Part shown: piece by piece, positions 23,054 to 31,511 of the stretch
How positions within the stretch are numbered: the stretch's first letter is position 1
Layout of the letters: every line of letters starts with the position of its first letter
Source of the DNA: Deltaproteobacteria bacterium
GTDB taxonomy: Bacteria; Myxococcota; SpSt-1050; JACRCP01
Assembly (NCBI GenBank): GCA_016218965.1
Contig: JACRCP010000112.1
Span: forward strand, 1 to 38,530
Length of the DNA: 38,530 nucleotides
Reading direction: 5' to 3'
Made by a program: the position numbers and the translations under genes
The notes under the pieces: model-generated
What the model saw: only the letters and a program-made list of their open reading frames with translations
Told to the model about the DNA's origin: nothing
Databases searched by the model: none

Positions 23054-23210
23054 GGATGATTTTTCCGAGTTTTTCTGCGTGGTTGACGAAGGGGACGGGG
23101 AGTTGGATCTCGGGAATAGCGACTACCTTCGCATGGTTTTGAGAAAACGAAAGGGCTGGGTGCTTGACGCCGGCTGTCGGACCAAGGGGGGCACGGGACC
23201 CAAGAAATGA
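22962..23210 (+). CDS. Small hypothetical protein, 82 residues
   Basis: GTG 22962 follows GGAGGAG at a good distance, which is the main evidence that this is a gene. The product begins MKRGTNTRLPVKRLSDDELA and has an acidic, hydrophobic middle (FAVDILFEDDFSEFFCVVD) and a basic C-terminus (MVLRKRKGWV, then GGTGPKK). There is no signal peptide and I recognise no family. Its start overlaps the doubtful C-terminal extension of the upstream Cys-rich gene. If that gene really ends near 22920, the two do not overlap. A promoter for the sigma factor gene follows 16 bases after its stop. Confidence 0.5.
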   Translation: MKRGTNTRLPVKRLSDDELAARDFAVDILFEDDFSEFFCVVDEGDGELDLGNSDYLRMVLRKRKGWVLDAGCRTKGGTGPKK

Positions 23211-23226
23211 AGGCATTCAAAAGGGC

Positions 23227-23255
23227 TTTACAAGGGACTTCCGGGCGGCTAGTAT
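23227..23255 (+). promoter_or_regulatory. Candidate sigma-70-type promoter of the rpoH-like gene
   Basis: TTTACA (23227-23232) and TAGTAT (23250-23255) are separated by exactly 17 bases. Transcription would start near 23262, giving a 70-base leader before ATG 23332. The leader has a GC-rich section (CCCCGCCGG) that could fold over the start region. Thermosensor folding, known for some rpoH leaders, cannot be judged by eye. Confidence 0.55.
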
Positions 23256-23331
23256 CCGCCCCCCGCCGGAAACCGCAGGCCCGGTGGCGCATCATATTGC
23301 GGCGGGTCGAACGAGCGGGGTTGAGTGAAAG

Positions 23332-24204
23332 ATGAAGAAACTGGTGCAGGCAACGACGGGGAGCATCTCGACATACATGGCCGAGGTGTCCCGTTACCCT
23401 CTACTGACGCCCGACGAAGAGCGCGAGATCACGACGAGATACCGCAAAACCGGTGACCCCGAGGCCGCCTGGAAGATAGTCACGGCCAACCTGCGCTTCG
23501 TCGTCAAGGTTGCCCACGAATATGTTCGCTACGGTGTCAGGCTCAACGACCTGGTCCAGGAAGGCAACCTGGGCCTCATGAAGGCCGTCCAGAAGTTCGA
23601 CCCCGACCGCGGCTACCGGTTCATCTCTTACGCCGTCTGGTGGGTCCGGGCGTATATCCAGTCGTACATCCTCAAGACCTGGAGTCTGGTCAAGATCGGG
23701 ACGACACAGGCCCAGCGCAAGCTCTTCTTCTCGCTCTCGCGGGCGCGCCGCGAGGTCGCCAGGCTCGGGGGCGGCGACCCCTTGAAGGAACTCACCGCGG
23801 GCGACATCAAATCCATTTCGGGCAGGCTCAACGTGAAGGGCGACGACGTCCGCGAGATGGACCTGCGAATGCGCGGGCGGGACGTATCGCTGGACGCCGC
23901 CCTGTCGGAGGACTCCGAAGGGACGCGCCTGGACCTCACCGCCGACCCGGGTTCGGACTTCCAGGACGAGGTCATCACGAGGGAGGATGGGATACGCCTC
24001 CGCGAAAAGATCAAGGCGGCGCTCGCGAATCTCCCCCGGAAGGAACGCTACATCGTCGAGAACCGCGTGATGGCCGACGAGCCGATGACGCTCGAAGAAA
24101 TCGGAAAAGTATTTGGCATCACGCGCGAGCGCGTCCGCCAGCTCGAATCGCGCGCGATGAAGCTCATGAAAGGAACTTTCGCCGAATTCGCCCCCGCCTG
24201 CTGA
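23332..24204 (+). CDS. rpoH: RNA polymerase sigma factor, RpoH (sigma-32) type
   Basis: This 290-residue sigma-70 family factor is predicted to direct heat-shock transcription. Region 1.2 starts TTGSISTYMAEVSRYPLLTPDEE. Region 2 has NLRFVVKVAHEYVRYG, LNDLVQEGNLGLMKAVQKFD and YRFISYAVWWVRAYIQSYIL. The RpoH-box stretch AQRKLFFSLSRARRE follows, in the place where RpoH proteins carry Q(R/K)KLFFNLR. Region 4 ends with EEIGKVFGITRERVRQLESRAMK. The RpoH box separates it from RpoS/RpoD-like factors. The start ATG 23332 is preceded by GAGTGAAAG. The stop TGA (24202-24204) directly abuts the stop of the convergent acyltransferase gene, leaving no spacer for a terminator. Confidence 0.88.
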   Translation: MKKLVQATTGSISTYMAEVSRYPLLTPDEEREITTRYRKTGDPEAAWKIVTANLRFVVKVAHEYVRYGVRLNDLVQEGNLGLMKAVQKFDPDRGYRFISYAVWWVRAYIQSYILKTWSLVKIGTTQAQRKLFFSLSRARREVARLGGGDPLKELTAGDIKSISGRLNVKGDDVREMDLRMRGRDVSLDAALSEDSEGTRLDLTADPGSDFQDEVITREDGIRLREKIKAALANLPRKERYIVENRVMADEPMTLEEIGKVFGITRERVRQLESRAMKLMKGTFAEFAPAC

Positions 24205-25386
24205 CTAACCGCGGAAGAGCGACCGCCGTTCCCCGAGAAGCTCGACCACCATCTGCTGGATCCTGGCGCGGAGGTTTTCTGTCAGCTTGTTGACGAGCAC
24301 GGTATCGTCCGCGCTGTCCACCGGGTATTTCGAGTAGTCGATCGGCCGTCCGAAGTGGATCGCCCACTTCACGGGCGCCGGGACCAGCCCCAGCGGCCCG
24401 AGCCACGGGAACGTCGGGGTGAGGGGGATGTACGGCACGCCGAACGGCTCCGCGAAACGCGTGATCTTGCCCAGCAGCGGGTAGATCTCCTCGTTTCCGA
24501 TGATGGCCACCGGGACGATCGGACTCTTGGTGCGGATGGCGAGTTTTGTGACGCCGCCCCGGCCGAAACGCTGAAGCTTGTAGCGGTCGTGGAAGAGCTT
24601 GCCGACGCCCTGGATCCCCTCCGGGAACGTCGCGATTGCGGTCCCCCGCTCCAGCAGGCGTTCGGCGTTCTCCTGGCAGGCGCGCACGCCGCCTATTCGG
24701 TTCATGAACGTCCCGGCAAACGGCAGGTGGTATATGAAGTCCTCGACCAGAAACCGCACGTCCCGTTTCGCCGTGTGTTCGTTCTGCACCGCCACCCGAA
24801 GCATCACGCCGTCGAACGCGAACGTCCCGGCGTGGTTGGCGACCAGAATAGCGCGTCCCTTGACCGGGACGTTCGCGAGGCCCTTGAGCGCGACGCGCCA
24901 GTATTTGTAGAAGAGGAACTCGTAGAGCGGCTGGATCTTCGCCCAGTACCGCTCGTCGAGACCGAACTCGTCGACTTCGCCCGAGCGGTCCTTGAGGCTC
25001 AGTTCGCCCAGGCGGCGGCCGTAGTAGTCGAGCGTCAGGAGGTCGCGCGCGGCCGAAAGGAGATTGCCCGCGATGTTCACGAACGAGTGGGAACGCACGC
25101 GGCCGGCCGTCTCCATCAGCTCTTCGCCGAGGCCGCCGATGCTCTCGAGAACCTCGGCCACGATCCCTTCGCCGGGCGCGCCTTCCTCCGGCTTTGGCAC
25201 AGCCGTGCCTCCGGTCGTCGCGTCGCCCTGCGCTGTTGCCGCCGGTGTCTCCGCCTTTTCGCACTCTGCCGCGGGTGAGGCCGCCCGGGGCGTTTTTTTG
25301 CGCGGGCGCCTTTTGGGCGCGGCGGCCTTCGCGGTGCCGACGGCGGCGTCTGCATTTCCGCGTATCGTTTTGTCGAGCTCGGTCAT
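24205..25386 (-). CDS. PlsC-like lysophospholipid acyltransferase with N-terminal extension
   Basis: This 393-residue protein is predicted to acylate a lysophospholipid or related lipid at the inner membrane. ATG 25386 follows GAGGGGATACCG. Residues 1 to about 75 are a Lys/Arg/Ala/Pro-rich tail (KAAAPKRRPRKKTPRAA), probably disordered. The catalytic acyltransferase part is at about 165-390. The motif is NHAGTFAFDGVML (H185, D192), with a six-residue H-D gap as in the NHSGxLPWD subgroup. FMNRIGGVRAC, ATFPEGIQGVGKLF (motif III) and VPVAIIGNEEIYP (motif IV) follow. It is the second gene of a pair with the SDR gene upstream (35-base gap), a conserved pairing in some actinobacterial and deltaproteobacterial genomes as far as I recall. 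Confidence 0.85.
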   Translation of the reverse strand: MTELDKTIRGNADAAVGTAKAAAPKRRPRKKTPRAASPAAECEKAETPAATAQGDATTGGTAVPKPEEGAPGEGIVAEVLESIGGLGEELMETAGRVRSHSFVNIAGNLLSAARDLLTLDYYGRRLGELSLKDRSGEVDEFGLDERYWAKIQPLYEFLFYKYWRVALKGLANVPVKGRAILVANHAGTFAFDGVMLRVAVQNEHTAKRDVRFLVEDFIYHLPFAGTFMNRIGGVRACQENAERLLERGTAIATFPEGIQGVGKLFHDRYKLQRFGRGGVTKLAIRTKSPIVPVAIIGNEEIYPLLGKITRFAEPFGVPYIPLTPTFPWLGPLGLVPAPVKWAIHFGRPIDYSKYPVDSADDTVLVNKLTENLRARIQQMVVELLGERRSLFRG

Positions 25387-25421
25387 CGGTATCCCCTCGG
25401 GGACGCTTTGCCCTGCGTCCG

Positions 25422-26441
25422 TCAGTCGATGAGATGAACGTGGCGCAGGCGCTGGGTGCCCACGAAATTGAGCAGCGCCTCCTTGGTCGAGTACTTCGGC
25501 GTGAACTTCATCCTGCTCCGGGCCTTGCCGCCGTCCGCGACCCAAAGGTAACGGAAGTAGTCGAGGAAGCCCGGCGGGACGTGTGTGAATTGCGCGGACC
25601 AAACCGCCGAGAAGATCCTCTTGGCGACGGGATACGGGAGGGGCAGCGGCACCTTGCCCGCGAGCTTGAGCACGGTTGAAAGCGGCATCACCCCGTCACC
25701 CACGATGTTGAAGTCGCCGGGGAAGTCATGGTCGAGCGCAAGCTTGAACGCGTCCACGACGTCCACCTCGTGGACGAACTGGAACAGCGGATCGAACCCC
25801 ATAAGGACGGGCACGGGGTTCCGCGAGAGTGCCCCGGTGACCACGTTGTTGACGGTGGGGCCGAGGATGGTGCACGTGCGGAGGACCGTGACGATGGTTT
25901 CCGGGTGCTTGGCCGCGAACGTGAGGGCCTCGTTCTCGGCTTCCAGCTTGTCGTTTACGAAGCTCACCCCCGGCGCGCCGCGTTTCGGGTGCGCCTCGGT
26001 CAAGAAGTTGGGGTTGCTCGGGTGTGCGCCATAGACCATCGTGACGCTCCACATCAGGAACTTCCCGACCCCGGAGTACGCGCACGCCGTGAGCGCCTTG
26101 AGCGTCCCGATCACCTCGAGCTCGTGCGCCCACTGGAGGTTGTGCTGCGGGTTTCCCAGGAAGGCGAGGTGGACGACAGTGTCGACCTTTTCCTCCTTGA
26201 AGATCCGAATCAGCTCGGCGTCCGAGGCGGGGTGCGTCAGATCGACCTTGTAGAAACGCATGCGCTCCATCGGCGCGGCGGGCTTCTTGATGTCGATGGC
26301 CACGATCCGCGAGTAGTTCTGGTCGGCGTCCAGGTATTTGAGCAGGTTGGTCCCGATGAACCCGAACGCGCCGGTGATGGCCACGACCCGGTCGCGCGCC
26401 GCCGGCGGTCTCCGTTCGCCTCTTGTCGTCTGGGGAGCCAT
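25422..26441 (-). CDS. NAD-dependent epimerase/SDR family protein lacking the catalytic Tyr
   Basis: This 339-residue extended SDR has the nucleotide-binding TGAFGFIGTNL at 23-33, VVAIDIKKPAAP after beta-2, and DTVVHLAFLGNPQHN. The catalytic region carries SVTMVYGAHP, then GVSFVNDKLEAEN. The usual Y-x3-K is F161-x3-K165, so the acid-base Tyr is replaced by Phe. Either the alignment differs here or the protein binds rather than oxidises its ligand. FQFVHEVDVVDAF is the typical C-terminal SDR segment. It heads a two-gene transcript with the PlsC-like gene and is divergent from the transglycosylase gene over 125 bases. The substrate is unknown. Confidence 0.82.
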   Translation of the reverse strand: MAPQTTRGERRPPAARDRVVAITGAFGFIGTNLLKYLDADQNYSRIVAIDIKKPAAPMERMRFYKVDLTHPASDAELIRIFKEEKVDTVVHLAFLGNPQHNLQWAHELEVIGTLKALTACAYSGVGKFLMWSVTMVYGAHPSNPNFLTEAHPKRGAPGVSFVNDKLEAENEALTFAAKHPETIVTVLRTCTILGPTVNNVVTGALSRNPVPVLMGFDPLFQFVHEVDVVDAFKLALDHDFPGDFNIVGDGVMPLSTVLKLAGKVPLPLPYPVAKRIFSAVWSAQFTHVPPGFLDYFRYLWVADGGKARSRMKFTPKYSTKEALLNFVGTQRLRHVHLID

Positions 26442-26566
26442 GTCACGCCCTCTGCAACGCGCGTGTCGTGGATCGGAGCCGAAAAACCACCCGAAAGGTA
26501 AGGGAAAACGGGGCCAAAGTCAAACACTGGCGTGCCGGGATCGTTCGTGATATACGCGGCCGCGGC

Positions 26567-28369
26567 ATGGGGTTTTCGCGCCGGAAGCTGGCAATCATCG
26601 TGGCGGCGGCTGCGCTCGCCGCGGCCGGCCTTCCCGTCATCGCGTCAGGCCTCCTCGGGTCACGATTCGTTGCCGCGCACGTCGAGCGGAGGCTTTCCGA
26701 AACCGCCGCGGGGCTCCCCGGGACTTTTTCCTTTGCGGTGAGGGATGTTTCCCTTCAAGGCACGATTTCGCTGGATTCGGCGCAGGCCGAGATCGGCGGA
26801 GGCGAGGCGCTGGTACTTCGCGATTGCAGGCTCTACGGCGCGGCGCAGTGGCTCTTGTTCGGCCGGCGGGACTTTTCGCTCGTCTGCGACAGCGGATCTG
26901 CCGATGTCGAGCGGCTTCGGCAGGCGAAGGGTGGCGCACAGACCAGGGGTGATGGCGCTCCGATCCGGGGCCGTGTTTCGGTGTCCGTGCGCGAGATGCA
27001 GATCAAGCTCGGGCGCTTCGCGCGCACCTTTGCATTCCGCGCACAATCGGGTAGCAGCGGCGCGTCGGTCGAACTCTCGGACCCGGCGGTCGGCCGGATT
27101 GCGCTAGCCGGCATCGACATGCGTCGCGGGTCCCTCGTCGCGCGGCTTTCCGGTCTGAAGCTCCGCCCCGCGCTCGCGGCGCTCCATTCCCCGTTTTCCA
27201 AAAACGTCGGCGGAACGGTTACCGGGGAGATCGAGATCAGCGCGGGCGACGACGGCGTTCGCGGCCGTCTCAAAAGCATCGCCGTCAAGGATTTCGAGCT
27301 TTCGCACCCGCTTCTCAGTGACGCCCCATTCAGGGTGCCGGAGGTCGTGTTGTCCGGCGAGGCCTCGTACGCGGCCGCCGGCAGGGCGCTCCGGCTGGCC
27401 GGCGTCGAGTTTCTGGCGCAGGGGATCCGTCTTGCGGTCGATGCAAGACTCGACGGCGGCGCCTACTCGCTCGACGCCCGTGTGACGGACGCGACGCCGA
27501 CCGCGGTCGCCGCCATTCTTGGCGGTGACGAGTTCAAGGATTTCGACCTCGACGGACGCATCGATTTGACGGTCGGCCTCAAGGGCGACCTGCGGTCCGG
27601 GGCCAAGGTCACGGATGTCGTCGTGGACGGGGCGGTGCGGGACCTCCGGCAAAGGTCCGCGCGGCTGGACCGCCTCAACGGCCAGTTCGGGTACACGTTT
27701 GCAAACGGGCGCGGTGAGCCTGTCCGCGTGTGGGTGGGCGACGGCAACCCCGACTACGTCCCGTTCGCCGGGATTCCGCGGCACGTCTACGGCGCGGTCG
27801 TGGTGAGCGAGGACGCCGGCTTTTTCGGGCACAAGGGGATCGAGTTCAAGGAGATAGAGAGCGCAATAGAAGACAACCTCGGGAGCGACAGGCCGTATCT
27901 GCGCGGGGGGTCCACCATCACCCAGCAGGTCGCCAAGAACCTGTTTCTCAAGCGGGAGAAGAACGTCGTCCGGAAGGTCAAAGAGGCGGTCCTGGCAATG
28001 GAGATCGAGGCAACGGTCTCGAAAGAGCGCATACTCGAGATCTATCTCAACGGCATTGAGTGGGGGCCGGGGCTGTTCGGCATCCAGGCCGCCGCGCGGA
28101 TGTACTTCGGGAAAACCGTCGACAAGATCGAGCCGCACGAGGCCGCGTACCTCGCGACGATAATCCCCAACCCATCCCGCTACTACTCGTACTTTATCAA
28201 AAACGAGCTCAAAGACGAGTGGTACACCCGGATCGACGACCTCATCCACCGTATGAATTTTTTCGGCTATCTTTCGGTGGACGATTTCTTTAATTACTCC
28301 CAGAAAAGAATAGTCTTCGACCGCTACCGCCCCGACCTTCCGCCGGTCCCGGAACCGCTTCCGGAGTGA
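26567..28369 (+). CDS. AsmA-like plus GT51 peptidoglycan transglycosylase
   Basis: This 600-residue protein polymerises lipid II glycan strands outside the inner membrane. It has an N-terminal anchor (residues 8-28, LAIIVAAAALAAAGLPVIAS). Next is a beta-rich AsmA-like region (about 30-390) with repeated short strands such as VSLQGTISLDSAQAEIGGGE and KSIAVKDFELSHPLL. The GT51 domain starts near 400. Its signature motifs are SEDAGFFGHKGIEF (catalytic Glu about 415), RGGSTITQQVAKNLFL and EIYLNGIEWG with FGIQAAARMYFGK. There is no transpeptidase domain, so it is monofunctional. The chosen ATG 26567 begins just before the anchor. It ends 7 bases before the convergent gatB gene. Confidence 0.88.
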   Translation: MGFSRRKLAIIVAAAALAAAGLPVIASGLLGSRFVAAHVERRLSETAAGLPGTFSFAVRDVSLQGTISLDSAQAEIGGGEALVLRDCRLYGAAQWLLFGRRDFSLVCDSGSADVERLRQAKGGAQTRGDGAPIRGRVSVSVREMQIKLGRFARTFAFRAQSGSSGASVELSDPAVGRIALAGIDMRRGSLVARLSGLKLRPALAALHSPFSKNVGGTVTGEIEISAGDDGVRGRLKSIAVKDFELSHPLLSDAPFRVPEVVLSGEASYAAAGRALRLAGVEFLAQGIRLAVDARLDGGAYSLDARVTDATPTAVAAILGGDEFKDFDLDGRIDLTVGLKGDLRSGAKVTDVVVDGAVRDLRQRSARLDRLNGQFGYTFANGRGEPVRVWVGDGNPDYVPFAGIPRHVYGAVVVSEDAGFFGHKGIEFKEIESAIEDNLGSDRPYLRGGSTITQQVAKNLFLKREKNVVRKVKEAVLAMEIEATVSKERILEIYLNGIEWGPGLFGIQAAARMYFGKTVDKIEPHEAAYLATIIPNPSRYYSYFIKNELKDEWYTRIDDLIHRMNFFGYLSVDDFFNYSQKRIVFDRYRPDLPPVPEPLPE

Positions 28370-28376
28370 ACAAAAT

Positions 28377-29807
28377 CTACTTCTTGAGTTTCCGCTTGAT
28401 GATCTCCAGCGCAACCGCCGGGTTCGCCCGGCCCATCGTCGCTTTCATCAGCTCGCCCATGAAGAAGTCGATGATCTTCTCGTTCCCTGCCAGGTATTTG
28501 TCGAACTGCGCGGGGTTCGCGTCGACAATGCCCTCGACGACCGCACGAAGCTCGGCCGCGTCGCTCACCTGGGCAAGGCCTTTTTCGTGGACGATGGTGG
28601 GTGCATCGCTCCCCGACCGGTACATCTCGGCGAATATCTCGCGGGCCATCGCATGCGAGATCTCACCCTTGTGGATCAGCTTGAGCAGGCTCACGAGGTT
28701 GTTGGGGGTCACCGGGCACGACGCTACCGGGACCTTGTCGCGCCCGAGTCCGCCCAAGAGATCGGTCATTACCCATCCGGCGACGGCATGCGGGTCGAGC
28801 CATAGCTTGACGCAGTCCTCGAAGTAGTCGGCCAGCGGCCTCTCGGCAGTGAGCACTTCGGCGGCGCTCCGGGGCAGACCGTATTGAGTCTCGAAGCGCG
28901 CCCGGCGCGCCCGGGGGAGTTCGGGCTGCTCGGCGGCCACCTCGGCGATCCTCTCGTCGGACAGGCGCAGGGGCTGTAGATCCGGCTCGGGGACGTACCG
29001 GTAGTCGTGCGCCTCCTCCTTTGGCCGCGTCGGGCGCACGGAATCCGCGTTCTCGTCGTAGCACATCGTCCGCGGCTCGATCGCGCCGCCCGCCTCGTAC
29101 ACGGCGACTTGGCGGTCGATCTCGATGCGCATCGCACGCTCGACGAACCGGAACGAATTGAGGTTCTTGATCTCGGTCCTCGGACGGTGTTCCGTGCTTC
29201 CGAGGGGCCGCACCGACACGTTGGCCTCGCACCGGAGGGAACCTTCCTCCATGTTTCCGTTGCAGACTTCCAGGTACATGAGGATCTGCCGCAGGGCCTT
29301 CAGGCATGCCACGGCCTCGGCCGGGCTGCTGATCGCGGGTTCGGTGACGATCTCGGCTAGAGGGGTGCCCGCGCGGTTGAAATCGAGGAGCACGCGATCT
29401 GCGGCCGGGCCGCGGACCGTCCTCCCCGCATCTTCCTCGATGTGGATTCGCCGGATCGGTACGCTCCGCACACCGTCCGGCATGTCGGTCTCGATGCCGC
29501 CGCCGGTCGCGAGCGGCCGCGTGTACTGCGTTATCTGGTAGCCTTTGGGGAGATCCGGGTAGAAGTAGCTCTTCCGGTCGAACGCGGACTCACGGTGGAC
29601 CGTGCAACCCAGAGCGCCGGCCGCCCTGATGGCGAACTCGACCGCGCGTCGATTGAGCACCGGAAGCGCCCCCGGCAGTCCCAGGCACACCGGGCAGGTG
29701 AGCGTGTTGGGTTCGGCCCCGAACGTCGCCGGACACGCGCAAAACAGCTTGGTCCTGGTCTGGAGCTGCGCGTGGATCTCGAGACCTATCACCGCTTCGT
29801 ACCCCAT
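28377..29807 (-). CDS. gatB: Asp/Glu-tRNA amidotransferase subunit B
   Basis: GatB is the kinase and tRNA-binding subunit of GatCAB, which converts Glu-tRNA(Gln) or Asp-tRNA(Asn) to the amidated form. The 476-residue product starts at ATG 29807 with GGAGAGG upstream; a TTG at 29810 is in frame but less likely. Motifs are GLEIHAQLQTRTKLFCAC, CPVCLGLPGALP (with the CAC pair forming the zinc-ligand set), YFYPDLPKGYQITQ, HIEEDAGR, LEVCNGNMEEGSLRCEANVS and RTEIKNLNSFRFVERA. The C-terminal YqeY-like tail domain is complete and ends FFMGELMKATMGRANP. It is the last gene of gatC-gatA-gatB. A repeat-rich spacer of 178 bases separates it from gatA. Confidence 0.96.
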   Translation of the reverse strand: MGYEAVIGLEIHAQLQTRTKLFCACPATFGAEPNTLTCPVCLGLPGALPVLNRRAVEFAIRAAGALGCTVHRESAFDRKSYFYPDLPKGYQITQYTRPLATGGGIETDMPDGVRSVPIRRIHIEEDAGRTVRGPAADRVLLDFNRAGTPLAEIVTEPAISSPAEAVACLKALRQILMYLEVCNGNMEEGSLRCEANVSVRPLGSTEHRPRTEIKNLNSFRFVERAMRIEIDRQVAVYEAGGAIEPRTMCYDENADSVRPTRPKEEAHDYRYVPEPDLQPLRLSDERIAEVAAEQPELPRARRARFETQYGLPRSAAEVLTAERPLADYFEDCVKLWLDPHAVAGWVMTDLLGGLGRDKVPVASCPVTPNNLVSLLKLIHKGEISHAMAREIFAEMYRSGSDAPTIVHEKGLAQVSDAAELRAVVEGIVDANPAQFDKYLAGNEKIIDFFMGELMKATMGRANPAVALEIIKRKLKK

Positions 29808-29866
29808 CAAGACCTCTCCGCCCGCCGCCGCTCGATTCCAGCCAGCGTCGGCTCCGTCGCAATTTC

Positions 29867-29963
29867 TGCCACAGAGTGCACAGAGTTCATCGAGACAGGA
29901 CTTCCCGCCATCCGGATTCTGTACAACGCCGAATCTCTCTGTGACCTCTGTGGCCTCTGTGGC
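29867..29963. repeat. Inverted pair of 9-bp CCACAGAGN arrays
   Basis: The left array TGCCACAGAGTGCACAGAGT (29867-29886) faces an array of at least three complementary units ending at 29963 (minus reading TGCCACAGAGGCCACAGAGG). The 9-bp period and CAGAG core match 2533-2559. The element lies between gatA and gatB and could fold in the mRNA of that operon. Confidence 0.75.
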
Positions 29964-29985
29964 AAAAAACGTGATTGCTGGTTCG

Positions 29986-31464
29986 TCACTCTGCGCTCTT
30001 TGTTGTTGAGTGCCCGAGCGACGGGGGGGTCATATTCCACCGCGCGGTCTGTTCGTACGCGAACGCGGCCCTAAAAACGGTCTCTTCGTCGAACTGCCGG
30101 CCCGCCAGTTGCAGTCCGATGGGAAGCCCATCTCTGGTGAAACCGCACGGCACCGAGATCCCCGGCAGGCCCGCGAGGCTCGCGGGGACCGTGCACGCGT
30201 CCGACAGGTACATCGCCAACGGGTCGTCCGTCCTGTCGGCAAGCCGCCACGCCGCCGCCGGCGAGGTCGGTCCCGCAATCAGGTCGACGGAGCGGAATGC
30301 GGCCGCGAACTCCCGGGCGATGAGCGTGCGCACCTTCTGCGCCTTCAGGTACCATTCGTCGCGGTACCCGGCCGACAGGGTGTGCGTGCCAAGCATGATT
30401 CGTCGTTTCACTTCCGGACCGAAAGCCTCGGTTCGCGACCGCGTGTACATCTCCGAAAAGTCCGCGGTCTTGGGCGCGCGGAACCCGAACCGGACGCCGT
30501 CGTAGCGCGCGAGATTGGTGCTCGCCTCGGCCGAGGCCAGAAGATAGTAGGTCGCCACGCAGTGCTTGTGGTGCGGGAGCGACACTTCCTCGACGCGGCA
30601 TCCGAGTCCCGCAAACGTCTCGACGGCCTTTCGCACCGCGCCGGCCACCTCGGGGTCGCATCCCCCGTCGAGATACTCGCGCGGGAGGCCGATACGGAGA
30701 CCGGCCGGGTTTTCGCCCAGCGAGTGGAGGTAGTCGGGGACGGGCGTGGGCATCGAGGTCGAATCGCGCGGGTCGTAGCCGGCGACGGCGTCGAGGAGGA
30801 TCGCGCAGTCGCGGACGTCGCGCGCGACCGGACCGATCTGGTCGAGGCTTGAAGCGAAGGCGATGAGACCAAAACGGCTCACGCGGCCGTAGGTGGGTCT
30901 GAGCCCCACGACGCCGCAGAAAGAGGCCGGCTGGCGGACGCTCCCCCCGGTGTCCGTGCCGAGCGAGCCTGCCGCCATGCGCGCCGCAACCGCGGCGGCG
31001 GGGCCGCCCGACGAGCCCCCGGGGGTGCGGGACAGGTCCCATGGATTCCGGCACGGCCCGAAGGCGCTGAAAAAGTTGCTCGACCCCATGGAGAACTCGT
31101 CCATGTTGAGCTTGCCCAGGAGCACGGCGCCGGCCTGCTTGAGCATCGACACGACCGTCGCGTCATACGGCGGGACGTAACCGTCGAGCATCCTGGAGGC
31201 GCACGTGGTTCGGACGCCGTCAGTCGCGATGTTGTCCTTGAGGGCGATCGGTATCCCTTCGAGGTGCCCGATTTCGTCGCGCCGGCCCGCCCCGATCCGG
31301 TCGTCGGATCTCCGCGCGGCGTCCAGCGCCTGTGCCCGGGTCACCGTGAGGTACGCGCCGATTTCGGGGTTCAACGCGTCGATGCGCCTTAGAAACGCGT
31401 CCGCGGCTTCGACGCAGGAGATCTCTCTCGAAAGCACCGCCTTCTTGATCCCGTAAAGCGACAT
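29986..31464 (-). CDS. gatA: Asp/Glu-tRNA amidotransferase subunit A
   Basis: GatA is the glutaminase (amidase signature) subunit supplying ammonia to GatB. It has 492 residues. The catalytic triad is visible: Lys76 in IPIALKDN, cis-Ser151 in TPGGSSGGP, nucleophile Ser175 in GTDTGGSVRQPA. FCGVVGLRPTYGRVSRFGL, QIGPVARDVRDCA and the C-terminal GLPGISVPCGFTRDGLPIGLQ follow. The amidase signature reads GGSSGGP instead of GGSSGGS, outside the catalytic residues. The N-terminal sequence MSLYGIKKAVLSREIS is as expected for the family. It lies 47 bases downstream of gatC. Its presence implies that the organism lacks a GlnRS, an AsnRS, or both. Confidence 0.96.
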   Translation of the reverse strand: MSLYGIKKAVLSREISCVEAADAFLRRIDALNPEIGAYLTVTRAQALDAARRSDDRIGAGRRDEIGHLEGIPIALKDNIATDGVRTTCASRMLDGYVPPYDATVVSMLKQAGAVLLGKLNMDEFSMGSSNFFSAFGPCRNPWDLSRTPGGSSGGPAAAVAARMAAGSLGTDTGGSVRQPASFCGVVGLRPTYGRVSRFGLIAFASSLDQIGPVARDVRDCAILLDAVAGYDPRDSTSMPTPVPDYLHSLGENPAGLRIGLPREYLDGGCDPEVAGAVRKAVETFAGLGCRVEEVSLPHHKHCVATYYLLASAEASTNLARYDGVRFGFRAPKTADFSEMYTRSRTEAFGPEVKRRIMLGTHTLSAGYRDEWYLKAQKVRTLIAREFAAAFRSVDLIAGPTSPAAAWRLADRTDDPLAMYLSDACTVPASLAGLPGISVPCGFTRDGLPIGLQLAGRQFDEETVFRAAFAYEQTARWNMTPPSLGHSTTKSAE

Positions 31465-31511
31465 GTCGGTGATCGAGGACAGGAGATCTCCTCCCTGAAC
31501 GCGCCGTGTGA

